Below, piece after piece: positions 16,694 to 24,519 of a stretch of DNA of 64,000 nt. The stretch covers positions 1-64,000 of the forward strand of contig NZ_LOHS01000043.1 in the NCBI RefSeq assembly GCF_001642995.1. Reading direction: 5' to 3'. Within the stretch, counting starts at the first letter, position 1. Each line of letters opens with the position of its first letter. The notes under the pieces are model-generated. The model searched no databases. It had not been told where the DNA came from and saw only the letters and a list, made by a program, of their open reading frames with translations. The translations under genes and the position numbers were made by a program. This DNA comes from Streptomyces jeddahensis (GTDB lineage Bacteria > Actinomycetota > Actinomycetes > Streptomycetales > Streptomycetaceae).

Positions 16694-16709
16694 ATGGGGC
16701 CAACCCCAC
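16694..16709. promoter_or_regulatory. 16-bp palindrome, copy 2 of 3
   Basis: ATGGGG-CCAA-CCCCAC lies 36 bases upstream of the receiver-only gene, between it and the kinase stop codon. It matches copy 1 and copy 3 in both arms except one base. Confidence 0.5.
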
Positions 16710-16729
16710 GTTGACCCCTTCAGAGGGCC

Positions 16730-18127
16730 TCAGGCCGGTATCGGGATCCGCGCCAGGATCGTGGTGCCGCCGCCCGGGGGCGACTCGATGGTCAACGTGC
16801 CGTCGAAGGCGGCCACGCGGTCGGCCAGCCCGGTCAGACCAGTGCCGGCCGTGGTGGCGCCCACGCCGCCGACACCGTCGTCGACGACTTGGATCTGCAG
16901 GGTCTCCCCGAGGTCGAGGGAGATGTCGATCCGGGACGCCTGGGAGTGCTTGACCGCGTTCGTCACGGCCTCGGCCAAGACGAAATAGGCGTTGGACTCC
17001 ACGGCACCGGGAATCCTCCGGTCAAAGTTGCTCTCGACGACGGCGGGAATCGGGCAGCGGGATGCCAGGTCCCGCACCGCCGCGACCAGACCCTTCACCG
17101 TCAGCACGAGCGGGTAGATCCCCGATGCGAGTTCCCTCAGCTCGTCGATCGCCGTCTGCGCGTCGGCGATCGACTGGTCCAGCAGCTCGGTGGCGGACGC
17201 TTCCTTATCGGCGACCAGCTCCCGTGCGAGTCGGAGCCCGATCATCAGGCTGACGAGTCGTTGCTGCGCCCCGTCGTGCAGGTCCCGAGCCGTACGCCGG
17301 TGTACCGCCTCGACGTTCTCCATGATGCGCCTGCGGCTGTCCTGCAACGAGGCCGCCATGGTGTTGAAGGCGGCACCCAGCGCACCGATCTCCGCCACCT
17401 TGCTGGGGGCGATCCGCACTCCGAGGTCACCGTCGGCGAGCCGCCCCGCCGCAGCCGCCGCGCCACGGACGGGCCGCACGACGGCCCGGTGCTGGAGCAC
17501 CGTGAAAGCGGCCACAAGCGCAGTGGATGCCGCCAGCCCCACAGCTGCCGCGGTCACCGCCCGCCGCCCGTTGGCCCCTGCGGTGTCCTCGCGCGCCGCG
17601 AGCTTGGCCCGTTCGTCCGCCGTATATGTGTCGAACTGGGCCCGCAAGGCATCGACGCGCCGCTTCCCCTCGGCCGTCGCTGCCAGACCGGACGCGGCGG
17701 GATCACCCCGCCGGACTGCCTCCACCAGCGGAACCGAGTAGTCGTTCACCAAAGAGTCGACGTCCTGCGTGATCTGTCCGGCAATGCGCCGCTGTTCGGG
17801 AGAGGTAGCGGTCTCGGTGAACCTCCGCGCTCCCGCAGGGAGCTCGTTCCGCGCCGCCTGCCACGGCTGGAGGAACTCCTCACGCTTGGTGATCAAGAAG
17901 CCGCGCTGCCCCGTCTCGAGGTCCAGGACCAGTTGTTCCAGGTTGCCGGCTTCTACGAGGGCCGTCCGAGAAGCGCGTCTCGCCGATGTGGAGCTGTTCG
18001 CGTCGGCGATCGCCCACAGCAGGACGGCGAACGCGACGCCTATCAGCAAGGCGAGCAGGCCGCTCGCCGCAATCGTGAGGCTCGTAAGCCCCAGTCGCGG
18101 ACTCCCGTACCCTGGTCGCACCCTCAT
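16730..18127 (-). CDS. Sensor histidine kinase with CHASE3-type sensor domain
   Basis: The 465-residue protein has TM1 (about 18-42), an extracytoplasmic helical CHASE3-like domain (ETGQRGFLITKREEFLQPW, about 45-185), TM2 (about 190-212), a HAMP segment, a HisKA_3 dimerisation helix with phosphoacceptor His284 (ARDLHDGAQQRL) and a HATPase_c domain (NAVKHSQASR, DDGVGG, GTGLTGLADR). The kinase type pairs with NarL regulators. The start at 18127 gives a short basic N-terminus before TM1. It is divergent from the LysR gene. Confidence 0.92.
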   Translation of the reverse strand: MRVRPGYGSPRLGLTSLTIAASGLLALLIGVAFAVLLWAIADANSSTSARRASRTALVEAGNLEQLVLDLETGQRGFLITKREEFLQPWQAARNELPAGARRFTETATSPEQRRIAGQITQDVDSLVNDYSVPLVEAVRRGDPAASGLAATAEGKRRVDALRAQFDTYTADERAKLAAREDTAGANGRRAVTAAAVGLAASTALVAAFTVLQHRAVVRPVRGAAAAAGRLADGDLGVRIAPSKVAEIGALGAAFNTMAASLQDSRRRIMENVEAVHRRTARDLHDGAQQRLVSLMIGLRLARELVADKEASATELLDQSIADAQTAIDELRELASGIYPLVLTVKGLVAAVRDLASRCPIPAVVESNFDRRIPGAVESNAYFVLAEAVTNAVKHSQASRIDISLDLGETLQIQVVDDGVGGVGATTAGTGLTGLADRVAAFDGTLTIESPPGGGTTILARIPIPA

Positions 18128-18214
18128 GCCCTGCCCAGCGATAGAAGAGATGGAAACTCCGCCAACCGGCAATGGGAGTATCAAACCGCAGCCATGGGCA
18201 GGTCCAATGCCTTT

Positions 18215-18236
18215 TGTGGTGCGCTCGATAACCACA
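18215..18236. promoter_or_regulatory. LysR-type inverted repeat
   Basis: TGTGGT-N10-ACCACA lies in the 140-base divergent region between the kinase and LysR genes, 32 bases upstream of the LysR start; it contains a T-N11-A pattern. Confidence 0.45.
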
Positions 18237-18267
18237 GGGCATCGGTGCAGGAAGGCTCGGAAGTGAC

Positions 18268-19167
18268 ATGCCTGATGTCCCGACGGATCTCGATCTGCGC
18301 AAACTGCGGTACTTCGTGGCCGTGGCCGAACTGCTGCACTTCGGCCGGGCGGCCCTCGCCCTGCACGTCACCCAGCCCGCGCTGTCCCGCCAGGTACGGC
18401 AGCTCGAGCGCGACCTCGGGGTCGTGCTCTTCAACCGCACCAGCCAGGGCGTGACCCTCACCGCCGCAGGCGAGCAGTTCCTGCACGACGCCCGGGCTCT
18501 GCTGGCCGCCGGGCAGGCCGCCCGGGACCGGGTCCGCCGAATCGATGCCGGCGAGCACACGCTGACCGTCGGCTTCATGCTCGGCACGGACGTCACCGCG
18601 GCGCTGAACGCGTTCTCCGCGGGCCACCCCGACGTCCCGATCGAACTGGTCCGCATCCGCTGGTGGGACCAGGCACAGCCGCTCCTGGACGGCACCGTCG
18701 ACGTCGGCTTCGTACGGCTGCCCGTCGACTCCGACGACCGACTGGACATCCTGCCGCTGTACCCGGAGCGGCTCAGCGTCGTCCTGCCCGCCCGTCACCC
18801 CCTGGCCGGCGAGGCCGGGATCCGCATCACCGCCCTCGCCGACCGACCGGTCCTGCAGTACGCCGACGCCACGCCCGCCTGGGCAGCCGTCTGGAACGCC
18901 GTGCCGCGCCCCGACGGCACCCGGCCGCCACAGGGACCCGTCTTCCACGACATGGAGGAACTACTCGGCTACGTCAGAGCAGGGCGCGGCGTCGTTCTCG
19001 TACCGGAGCCGGTCGCCGTCGTCTTCCCGCGCCCCGACATCGCCTATGTCCCGGTGACCGACGTACCGCCGGGCCGGGTGGCCCTCGCCTGGGACGACGC
19101 ACGGCGGTCCGCGCTCGTCACCGACTTCGTCGAGGCCGCCCGGAGCACGTTGCGGCTGAGGGAGTAG
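18268..19167 (+). CDS. LysR-family transcriptional regulator
   Basis: The 299-residue protein begins with a LysR winged helix-turn-helix (about 8-66: LRKLRYFVAVAELLHFGRAA...TQPALSRQVRQLERDLGVVLFNRT) and continues into a periplasmic-binding-like effector domain (VGFMLGTD, VDVGFVRLPVDSD, GRGVVLVPE). It is divergent from the CHASE3 kinase. The effector and targets are unknown; an inverted repeat upstream may be its operator. Confidence 0.92.
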   Translation: MPDVPTDLDLRKLRYFVAVAELLHFGRAALALHVTQPALSRQVRQLERDLGVVLFNRTSQGVTLTAAGEQFLHDARALLAAGQAARDRVRRIDAGEHTLTVGFMLGTDVTAALNAFSAGHPDVPIELVRIRWWDQAQPLLDGTVDVGFVRLPVDSDDRLDILPLYPERLSVVLPARHPLAGEAGIRITALADRPVLQYADATPAWAAVWNAVPRPDGTRPPQGPVFHDMEELLGYVRAGRGVVLVPEPVAVVFPRPDIAYVPVTDVPPGRVALAWDDARRSALVTDFVEAARSTLRLRE

Positions 19168-19476
19168 GCCCGGAGTCGGTCGTACTCGGTGGCGACGTCC
19201 GGACCCACCGCGCCCTTCTCGTCGATCCGGCCGATCCGCATACGCGACGGCGCCCAGCCGTGTGACGACGCCCAGGACGAGGATCACGAAGCCGATGCTC
19301 TTGAGATTGAGCGGGCGGGCCCACCTCCACGCCCCGCCATAAGCGCATTGCATGAACGAGCTGTCGACGCCTCGCCTGTCGAGTCGCGCCCCACGGGCCG
19401 GAGCGGCCGAGCGAGGACCGGAAGCCCACAGCCAGCGGACGGCGGCCCTCGCTCACGGACAACAGGTCTGGCGTGG
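19168..19476. other. Gap with a possible decayed small membrane protein
   Basis: On the minus strand the sequence at about 19240-19310 reads LKSIGFVILVLGVVTRLGAVAYA, a credible membrane helix. A second frame (19044-19241) then gives IGRIDEKGAVGPDVATEYDRLRAYSLSRN, as if one short gene had been frameshifted. No intact gene is supported. This is tentative. Confidence 0.3.
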
Positions 19477-20511
19477 TCAGGAGACGGAGGGCACGTAGGG
19501 GAAGACCGAGGACGGCTTGGCCGTGACGGACTCCTTGCCGATGCCGAGGGTGACGGGGGTGTTGGCGGCGAAGGAGAACATGACGTCCGGGGCGTTGTCG
19601 CTCAGTGAACGGCCGTTCCACCCCGCGAAGCCATAGGCGGCTGCTGTCCCAACGGTGTACGGCAGCACATTGGGCAGGATCCTGTCGACGACGGTCCGGG
19701 CGTAGGCTTCCGGGTTCTCGGCAGTGCCGTAGGCACGCACCACGCCCGCCACCATGTCAGTGAGCAGCTTGCCGTGGGTCTGAACGTCGTCAGCCGGCGC
19801 GTTCTCGTTGAGCCGGTCGCCGAGGTCCTCGTTGAACTGGGTGAACAGCGGGTGGATCATCGGCAGCCCGGCCCGGTTGACCGGACGCCACCCGCCGGCG
19901 TCCGTGGCCAGCGAGGCCAGACCCCATACGCCGATCCGATGGCTCTCGCCCGCCACCGGCAGCAGCTCCTCGTCCGCGATCTCCAGGACGATCGAGTAGA
20001 CCGTGTGCCCGGCGAACAGGTTCTTCGCCTCCGCCGGGTTCCAGGACGAAAGGTCGACGGTCGTGCCGTCCTGAAAGGCGTGGCCTACGGCGTGCAGCAC
20101 ATCCGGCTCGATCCAGAACGGGTCGCCCGCCTTGCCGACCCAGGTCCTGCCGCCGTCGGCGAGCTCGACGATCTCGCCTGTGCGTCCCTCAGCGATCACC
20201 GTGCCCGCCGCGAAGGCGTCGCGGGCCTCCGGACCCGCCAGACGGCGAAGCCGGTAGCCCTGTGTCCCGTCCGCGTCGGCGTCCGAGAAGGTGAAGCGGT
20301 AGGTCAGCTCCTCTACGGCGTCACCATTGCCGTCGATCTTGAACTCGTACCTGCCTTCCGGGTGCAGACCGCGGGGGATGTCCTCGCCCGCGAGCGAATG
20401 GCTGTGGTTCGTCACGAAGACCGTGCCGCGCTCACCGCGGAAGACGTACAGGTCGGTGATGTCCAGACGCGGGTCCTGGCGGGCGATGGGGGAGTCGAGG
20501 TGGTGGGACAT
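19477..20511 (-). CDS. DUF4331 family protein
   Basis: The 344-residue product starts MSHHLDSPIARQDPRLDITDLYVFRGERGTVFV, the hallmark of DUF4331 (first catalogued in Actinobacteria). It is beta-rich, with no signal peptide at the chosen ATG (20511). The biochemical role of the family is unknown. A copy of the 16-bp palindrome lies 186 bases upstream, linking it tentatively to the two-component genes at 15.6-18.1 kb. Confidence 0.88.
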   Translation of the reverse strand: MSHHLDSPIARQDPRLDITDLYVFRGERGTVFVTNHSHSLAGEDIPRGLHPEGRYEFKIDGNGDAVEELTYRFTFSDADADGTQGYRLRRLAGPEARDAFAAGTVIAEGRTGEIVELADGGRTWVGKAGDPFWIEPDVLHAVGHAFQDGTTVDLSSWNPAEAKNLFAGHTVYSIVLEIADEELLPVAGESHRIGVWGLASLATDAGGWRPVNRAGLPMIHPLFTQFNEDLGDRLNENAPADDVQTHGKLLTDMVAGVVRAYGTAENPEAYARTVVDRILPNVLPYTVGTAAAYGFAGWNGRSLSDNAPDVMFSFAANTPVTLGIGKESVTAKPSSVFPYVPSVS

Positions 20512-20696
20512 GGCGCTCTTGCCTTTCTCTGAGGGGTCGGCAGAGCGAGGTCGTTCCGGTGGCGGAAACAGGAGCTTCACCGCTGTGACGGGCGTCCGCC
20601 TGCCTCTCTCTGCGGTGGTTTCAGTCTGCTGAGAGCGGCTGCGGAAGGCTGTCTAGACGCCTCCACAATCACCGGCCGCACGCCCTACTCCGAGCT

Positions 20697-20712
20697 GTGG
20701 GGTTAACCCCAC
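20697..20712. promoter_or_regulatory. 16-bp palindrome, copy 3 of 3
   Basis: GTGGGG-TTAA-CCCCAC is a perfect palindrome upstream of the DUF4331 gene. The rest of 20512-20904 contains no gene. Confidence 0.6.
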
Positions 20713-20904
20713 GCCCATATCGCCTGCGTGCATCGGCAAACAGGCGGTTCCCCCTGATTCCCGACCGCGCACTGCCGGAATCCCGCAGGGCGGCCGGCAG
20801 CGCCCCGACGGTACGTTCGGGCGCCGTGCCCAGCGTGCCCGTAAGAACGGGCAATAACGGTCAACAGCGGCTCGTCCGACCAAGGGCTCTGCTGCCTTTG
20901 GCAG

Positions 20905-21400
20905 GTCCCGGCGGGCGAGCCTGTGCGGGCCGAGGCCGCGGGCGGCAGGCTCACCTCGGTGACCGTCACCGACGCCGAGAACCATAGGCTCGCCGGCAAG
21001 GTCGCGGCCGACGGCCGGTCGTGGCTCTCCGCCCGCAAGGTCGTACCCGGCGCGGCGTGCACGGTGACGGCGGCGACCCGGACCGAGGGCGGAACCACCA
21101 AAAGCACCAAGGCCACCTTCACCACGGCTCCGGCAGAAAGGTCAACAAGGTCGACTGGTGACCGGGCGCCGACACCACCGTCGGCTGCACGACCACCTTC
21201 ACATCGGCGCCCAGCAGATCGTCAAGGTCGACCTCGACGGCCACCAGCTCACCCTCGTACGCGACGGCGAGACGGTCCGGCGCATACCGGTCTCCGGCGG
21301 CACGTCCGGCGGTGACAAGCGCTCCTGGCGCGGAACCGCCGTACTCATGGCCAAGGAGGGCACGCAGCAGCGTGAGCCCGCGGGGGCACGGTCCTCGGAG
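20905..21400 (+). pseudogene. L,D-transpeptidase (YkuD/Ig-type) remnant
   Basis: The first frame reads GRLTSVTVTDAENHRLAGKVAADGRSW...TVTAATRTEGGTTKSTKATFTTA, the first Ig-like domain of Streptomyces L,D-transpeptidases. KVNKVDW then meets a stop. After an apparent deletion of the second Ig domain and a missing base near 21210, another frame gives AQQIVKVDLDGHQLTLVRDGETVRRIPVSGG...GTAVLMAKEGT, the beginning of the YkuD domain. The catalytic SHGC motif is absent. These enzymes make 3-3 crosslinks in peptidoglycan; this copy is dead. Confidence 0.75.
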
Positions 21401-21502
21401 CGGCCGGGGTCTGCACCCCCCGGCCGTCCGTAGCCGAGCCGAACAGGCCGCCCGCGACACCGCGAGCGGCCTGCTGCTTGAGTCAGGTCTACTGACTTAC
21501 CG

Positions 21503-22678
21503 TCAGCTCTCCTCGCTCGTACGGCGCCTGCGCGCGAAGTAGACCGCGGCGGCGCCGGCCGCCGCGACCGCGAGACCGGCACCCGCGAGGACGGGAGTGC
21601 TGCTCGACGCGCCGGTTTCGGCGAGATCTCCGTTCGAGGTCGGGTCGTTCGCCCCCGTGTCCGTGCCGGGCTCGGGCGTGGCCGACTCGCTGGGGGCCGG
21701 GGACTCGCCCGCACCAGGCGTGGCCGACTCGCTCGGGGCCGGGGACTCGCCCGCACCGGGCGTGGCCGGCTCACTGGGGGTCGGGGACGCGCCCCCACCG
21801 GGCGCGTCGCTCTCGGCGAGCACCGCCGCGAAGGTGCCAGCGATCACTTTGTGGCCATCGGCGTTGGGGTGCGGGTCCTGCTTCGTGCACGCCCAGGTCA
21901 GCTGGCAGATCTTGGCCACGTTCGCCGGCACCTCGCCCGCGCCGGGCACGTTCACCTGGGTGGTGAAGTCGTCCGAGGAGAAGGCCCCGGCCACGTCCGC
22001 CACCTTGAAGCCGGTGGACTTGTACACCTGGGTGATCCCGGTGTTGGCGGCCTTGACCAGGGGTGCCGACTCCTTGGCGGCCTGCTGCCCCGCGGCGCCC
22101 TGCAGCCAGGCCGCCAGGAACGGGTTGTGGTATGTCGAGCCCACGAACTGGGTGTTGTCCGTGCCGGCCTTGCGGAGCGTGCCCGCGATCTGGGCGAGGT
22201 TCTTCGCCATGGTCTGGCTCTTGCTGTTCAGGCACGCCCTGTCGAGGGTGCCGGCCGGGCTGACGCAGTTAAGGAGGATGTCGTTGGCGCCCACGCTGAG
22301 GGTCACGTAGGCGACCTTGCCCTTGTGCTGGGCCATGGCCTTCAGGGCGGCGTCCAGTTGGGACTTGGCGTTCGGGTAGTCGCACGTTCCGCCGTTGATC
22401 AGAGACTCGGTGGTCTCAGCGGTGCAGCCGAGGCGTATGTGCTTCAGTCCGGGGATGCGCTGCTTGAGCTGCGCGTAGAGCTGGTCGGTGTAGGCGACGT
22501 CGGTGTCCTTGTCGACGTCCGGCTGGTAGCCGGTGGTCAGGGAGTCGCCGAGCGAGATGTAGTACGTGGTGTCCTTGCCGTCGGTCGCCTCATCGGCGGT
22601 GGCCAGTCCGGGCGTGCTCAGCACGATGGTCATGGCGGAGATGGCCAGCCGGGGGCCGAAACGCTGAAGGGATCTCAT
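21503..22678 (-). CDS. Secreted SGNH/GDSL hydrolase with LAETG sortase anchor
   Basis: The 391-residue protein has a signal peptide (to about TADE, 30), block I SLGDSLTTGY with Ser46, block III GAND, and block V DPHPNADGH with the catalytic Asp/His. It then has a Pro/Ser/Thr-rich wall spacer with two and a half ATPGAGESPAPSES repeats, the motif LAETG (352-356), a hydrophobic helix and ARRRR, which is a class E sortase (LAxTG) anchor. It is expected to be an esterase or lipase attached to the cell wall. ATG 22678 or GTG 22681 could be the start. No sortase gene is nearby. Confidence 0.92.
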   Translation of the reverse strand: MRSLQRFGPRLAISAMTIVLSTPGLATADEATDGKDTTYYISLGDSLTTGYQPDVDKDTDVAYTDQLYAQLKQRIPGLKHIRLGCTAETTESLINGGTCDYPNAKSQLDAALKAMAQHKGKVAYVTLSVGANDILLNCVSPAGTLDRACLNSKSQTMAKNLAQIAGTLRKAGTDNTQFVGSTYHNPFLAAWLQGAAGQQAAKESAPLVKAANTGITQVYKSTGFKVADVAGAFSSDDFTTQVNVPGAGEVPANVAKICQLTWACTKQDPHPNADGHKVIAGTFAAVLAESDAPGGGASPTPSEPATPGAGESPAPSESATPGAGESPAPSESATPEPGTDTGANDPTSNGDLAETGASSSTPVLAGAGLAVAAAGAAAVYFARRRRTSEES

Positions 22679-22681
22679 CAC

Positions 22682-23069
22682 TTACGTGCGCTTTCCAGTG
22701 CGTTGGGGGGTTGGATGGTGAAAGGCATTGGCGTGAAGCGTGGCTGGAAGCGGTGAAACTCAACCCCTACGGTTTTCGGGCATCCAAAGAAGCCCTGGTG
22801 AAGGCGTAGGGGGAATGCGGCCTCCGTGAGCTGCTGGATCTGCCCGACTGCGTCTCGGAGGTGCGGGCTCAACCTAGCAAGGGTGACACCGACTTGGGTA
22901 TGGGGAGCCGATAAAGGAACGGTCACACGACACGTGTAATCATCAGAAAGGCGCGACTGGCGGGGAATTGGTGACCGGACCCGTTGGTAGCCATTCGCTG
23001 AGTGATCGACTGGGTGGCGAATACTCCTCGCGGGCAGGCCACCACCTGCACACGAACTGAACCGCTCCG
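22682..23069. other. Decayed intergenic DNA
   Basis: A rightward open stretch at about 22726-22809 (HWREAWLEAVKLNPYGFRASKE..., stop at 22807) looks like the tail of an unknown protein, but it has no start or ribosome binding site. No intact gene is supported here. Confidence 0.4.
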
Positions 23070-23315
23070 GGGTTCGGTTGAGACTCTACGGGTTGGGTTC
23101 AGCTGCCGGTGGGGATGTGTTGAGCGTAGTAGTTGGCCCCTTGTTCGACGGGCCGAATGACACCGGGCCTCGTGTCCGGCAGGCCGAATGGCACCGATCG
23201 CAGAATGCAGACGCTGGAGTTCAATCCGGTCCACCCATTCCGCGGAGTTGGACAGCACACGGCAGATCGACTCGACCCCGAACACCTTCTTGAACTCGTC
23301 GATGAACGCTACTGA
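23070..23315 (-). pseudogene. Internally deleted IS3-family transposase (OrfB) remnant
   Basis: On the minus strand, VAFIDEFKKVFGVESICRVLS matches the start of IS3 OrfB. It is fused in frame to SAEWVDRIELQRLHSAIGA, a sequence like the end of the DDE domain, and after a frameshift ends with the typical tail STHPHRQLNPTRRVSTEP. The catalytic centre is missing, so the element cannot move by itself. Terminal inverted repeats could not be assigned. Confidence 0.7.
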
Positions 23316-23324
23316 GCTTGAACT

Positions 23325-23599
23325 CGGGGTGTTGCGTGAGTAATTCGGGGCGGAAGGCGAGCCCGGTTTCCGCGAGACAGCCGTCGAGGAGTGCTGGACG
23401 GTACTGGATCTTGCGAAGGCCCTGGCGGACGGTGCTGGTGCGGTGGCTCCCAGGGGCACCCGCTGTTCGGCCGGGGTGACGGTGGCCGGGTAGTCGGGCT
23501 TGGTCCCTCGCCGATCAGCCACGTGCGCAGGGTGTACGTCTGGCTGGTCGCGCCCTGCGGCAGGGCGTACTGGTTGATGTACGCCTGCGACGGAGACCG
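23325..23599 (-). pseudogene. Unidentified frameshifted coding remnant
   Basis: The minus strand reads SQAYINQYALPQGATSQTYTL...PDYPATVTPAEQRVPLG and, after a frame change near 23435, RKIQYRPALLDGCLAETGLAFRPELLTQHPEFKL. The composition looks protein-coding, but I do not recognise the family. It is bounded by the integrase fragment on one side and the IS3 remnant on the other. Confidence 0.35.
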
Positions 23600-23719
23600 C
23601 AGCTCCTCCGGACGCATCGGACCGTACGCGCCGAGGTACACCATGAGCCGCCACCGCATACCCACCGCCCCGGCGAGGGCATCGGCCTGGGCGACGGTCG
23701 CGATGCGCCGCTCAGCCGC
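23600..23719 (-). pseudogene. Second integrase fragment
   Basis: Forty codons (AAERRIATVAQADALAGAV...YLGAYGPMRPEEL) repeat the region around the first catalytic Arg of the integrase at 1686-2420, with roughly 85% of bases identical by eye. The ends are abrupt: it abuts a PIN-toxin fragment at 23721 and unrelated sequence at 23599. Confidence 0.75.
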
Positions 23720-23720
23720 G

Positions 23721-23804
23721 CTGCATCGCGACCGGGACTTCGAGTGCATCGCCGCCGTCACCGGCCAGGCACTCCAGTGGTACGGCCCCGATGCCGGCAA
23801 ATGA
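23721..23804 (+). pseudogene. C-terminal fragment of a VapC-like PIN-domain toxin
   Basis: The sequence LHRDRDFECIAAVTGQALQWYGPDAGK followed by a stop resembles the last part of VapC PIN nucleases, where the HxDxDFxxIA motif supplies a metal-binding Asp. No start or antitoxin is present; it is fused to the opposite-strand integrase fragment. Confidence 0.55.
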
Positions 23805-23871
23805 ACCAACGGCGAGCGTCGGCCGTTTCCGAGGAAGCCCGACCAGACGTCTGGCGACCGCTCGTCGCCGG

Positions 23872-24519
23872 TCATCCGCGGAGGTAGGTGAGGACGGCGA
23901 GGACGCGGCGGTGTCCGTGGCCGTCGACGTGGAGCTCGAGTTTCTGAAGGATGTTGCTCACGTGCTTGTTGACCGCTGCCTCGGTGACGTACAGCTCGCG
24001 GGCGATGGCGGCGTTGGTGCGCCCCTCGGCCATCAGGGCGAGGACTTCGCGCTCTCGGGGGGTGAGGCGTTGCAGGGGGTCGCGGCGGCGGTTGAGGAGT
24101 TGGCGGACCACCTCGGGATCCACGACCGTGGCGCCCGCGGCGACCTGGGCGACCGCGTCGACGAACTCGCTGACGGCGCTGACGCGGTCCTTGAGGAGGT
24201 AGCCGACCCCGGTGTCGCTGCCCAGGTCGAGCAGATGGGCGGCGTAGGACTGCTCGATGTACTGGCTGAGCACCAGGACCGGCAGGCTGGGGCGCTCCTG
24301 GCGCAGGGTGACAGCGGCGCGCAGGCCGTCGTCGGTGTTGTCCGGTGGCATGCGGACGTCGGTGACGGCGATGTCGGGACGATGTTCCCGCACGGCCGTG
24401 ATCAGGGCGTCCGCGTCACCGACGGCGGCGAGCACCTGGTGGCCGAAGCGGGTGAGCACGCCGACCAGGCCGTCCCGCATCAGCGGGGAGTCCTCGGCGA
24501 GTACGACGGTCAGTGGCAT
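23872..24519 (-). CDS. NarL/FixJ-family response regulator
   Basis: The 215-residue protein has a receiver domain with Asp54 (IAVTDVRMP) and a LuxR-type helix-turn-helix (LTPREREVLALMAEGRTNAAIARELYV). Its ATG lies inside the end of the upstream kinase gene (10-base overlap), which implies translational coupling. It is the cognate partner of that kinase and may bind the 16-bp palindrome at 25765. Confidence 0.93.
   Translation of the reverse strand: MPLTVVLAEDSPLMRDGLVGVLTRFGHQVLAAVGDADALITAVREHRPDIAVTDVRMPPDNTDDGLRAAVTLRQERPSLPVLVLSQYIEQSYAAHLLDLGSDTGVGYLLKDRVSAVSEFVDAVAQVAAGATVVDPEVVRQLLNRRRDPLQRLTPREREVLALMAEGRTNAAIARELYVTEAAVNKHVSNILQKLELHVDGHGHRRVLAVLTYLRG

Noticed and set aside
22678..22926. 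82-codon leftward open frame upstream of the SGNH hydrolase
   Set aside because: No ribosome binding site, no family resemblance, and located in decayed DNA.
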